Shown: piece by piece, positions 23,995 through 24,144 of the stretch
How the letters are laid out: every line of letters starts with the position of its first letter
Position numbering within the stretch: the stretch's first letter is position 1
Notes under the pieces: generated by a model
Seen by the model: the letters and a program-made list of their open reading frames with translations, nothing else
Database searches by the model: none
Told to the model about the DNA's origin: nothing
From: Deltaproteobacteria bacterium
GTDB lineage: Bacteria; Desulfobacterota; DSM-4660; Desulfatiglandales; HGW-15
Assembly: GCA_016932235.1 (NCBI GenBank)
Contig: JAFGDF010000243.1
Location: 1-24,144 of the forward strand
Direction: 5' to 3'
Length of the DNA: 24,144 nt
Position numbers and translations under genes: made by a program

Positions 23995-24144
23995 GAATCT
24001 CTAATTTGAAAAAACGGCAAAAGAATGCAAGACTGAGCGGTGTGAAGTCGTGCCTATCCCGAAGCCGTTATATAAAAGCCACCGCCGACCTGCTGTTCAA
24101 TCTTAAACCATCCGTCTTTTCTTGTTGTTAGGACATGCCGGGTG

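Noticed and set aside
1..24144. tRNA, rRNA or known riboswitch
   Set aside because: No cloverleaf, rRNA-like or recognised riboswitch consensus was seen in the gaps on either strand, though a covariance search could not be run.

Overview
The window looks like a chromosomal segment of a dissimilatory sulfate-reducing bacterium of the Desulfobacterota (former Deltaproteobacteria). The strongest evidence is a complete dsrMKJOP operon (1174-6309), preceded by a short RsbRD-type regulator gene. A 2[4Fe-4S] ferredoxin and a periplasmic triheme cytochrome follow. All identifications rest on reading motifs by eye; no database search was run.

Layout. 1-585: a long palindromic intergenic repeat, then a near-consensus promoter for the dsr operon. 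586-6309: RsbRD_N protein and DsrMKJOP, in overlapping or tightly spaced genes. 6310-6779: a second, inverted copy of the repeat and the ferredoxin leader. 6780-9966: ferredoxin, then on the minus strand a triheme cytochrome, a RidA-family protein, a small membrane protein and a type I mannose-6-phosphate isomerase. 10000-10122: a collapsed repeat copy. 10224-11376: a cNMP-binding/PilZ protein and a small protein whose N-terminus resembles FliM/FliN. 11459-14266 (minus): CoaE, inositol-1-phosphate synthase and an exported DUF1566-type protein. 14648-19082 (plus): a lysine 2,3-aminomutase, a fourth repeat copy, and two tandem D-Ala-D-Ala-ligase-like ATP-grasp enzymes, the second fused to a GNAT acetyltransferase. 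19231-20247 (minus): MreB. 20609-23815 (plus): an EndoQ-like PHP nuclease fused to a UvrD/Rep helicase that ends in a sliding-clamp-binding motif.

How the genes work together. DsrMKJOP links the menaquinone pool and periplasmic redox carriers to cytoplasmic thiol/disulfide reduction by DsrC during sulfite reduction. The ferredoxin and cytochrome are plausible electron carriers for the same metabolism. KamA, the ATP-grasp pair and GNAT could make and then ligate or acetylate beta-lysine, as an osmolyte or small peptide; this is inference.

The least explained features are (1) the four-copy, modular, nested-hairpin repeat, whose outer arms differ between copies but stay matched within each copy, with two copies bracketing the dsr operon; (2) the EndoQ-UvrD fusion with a C-terminal QLGLF clamp motif and an apparently leaderless start; and (3) the KamA / ATP-grasp / ATP-grasp-GNAT block.
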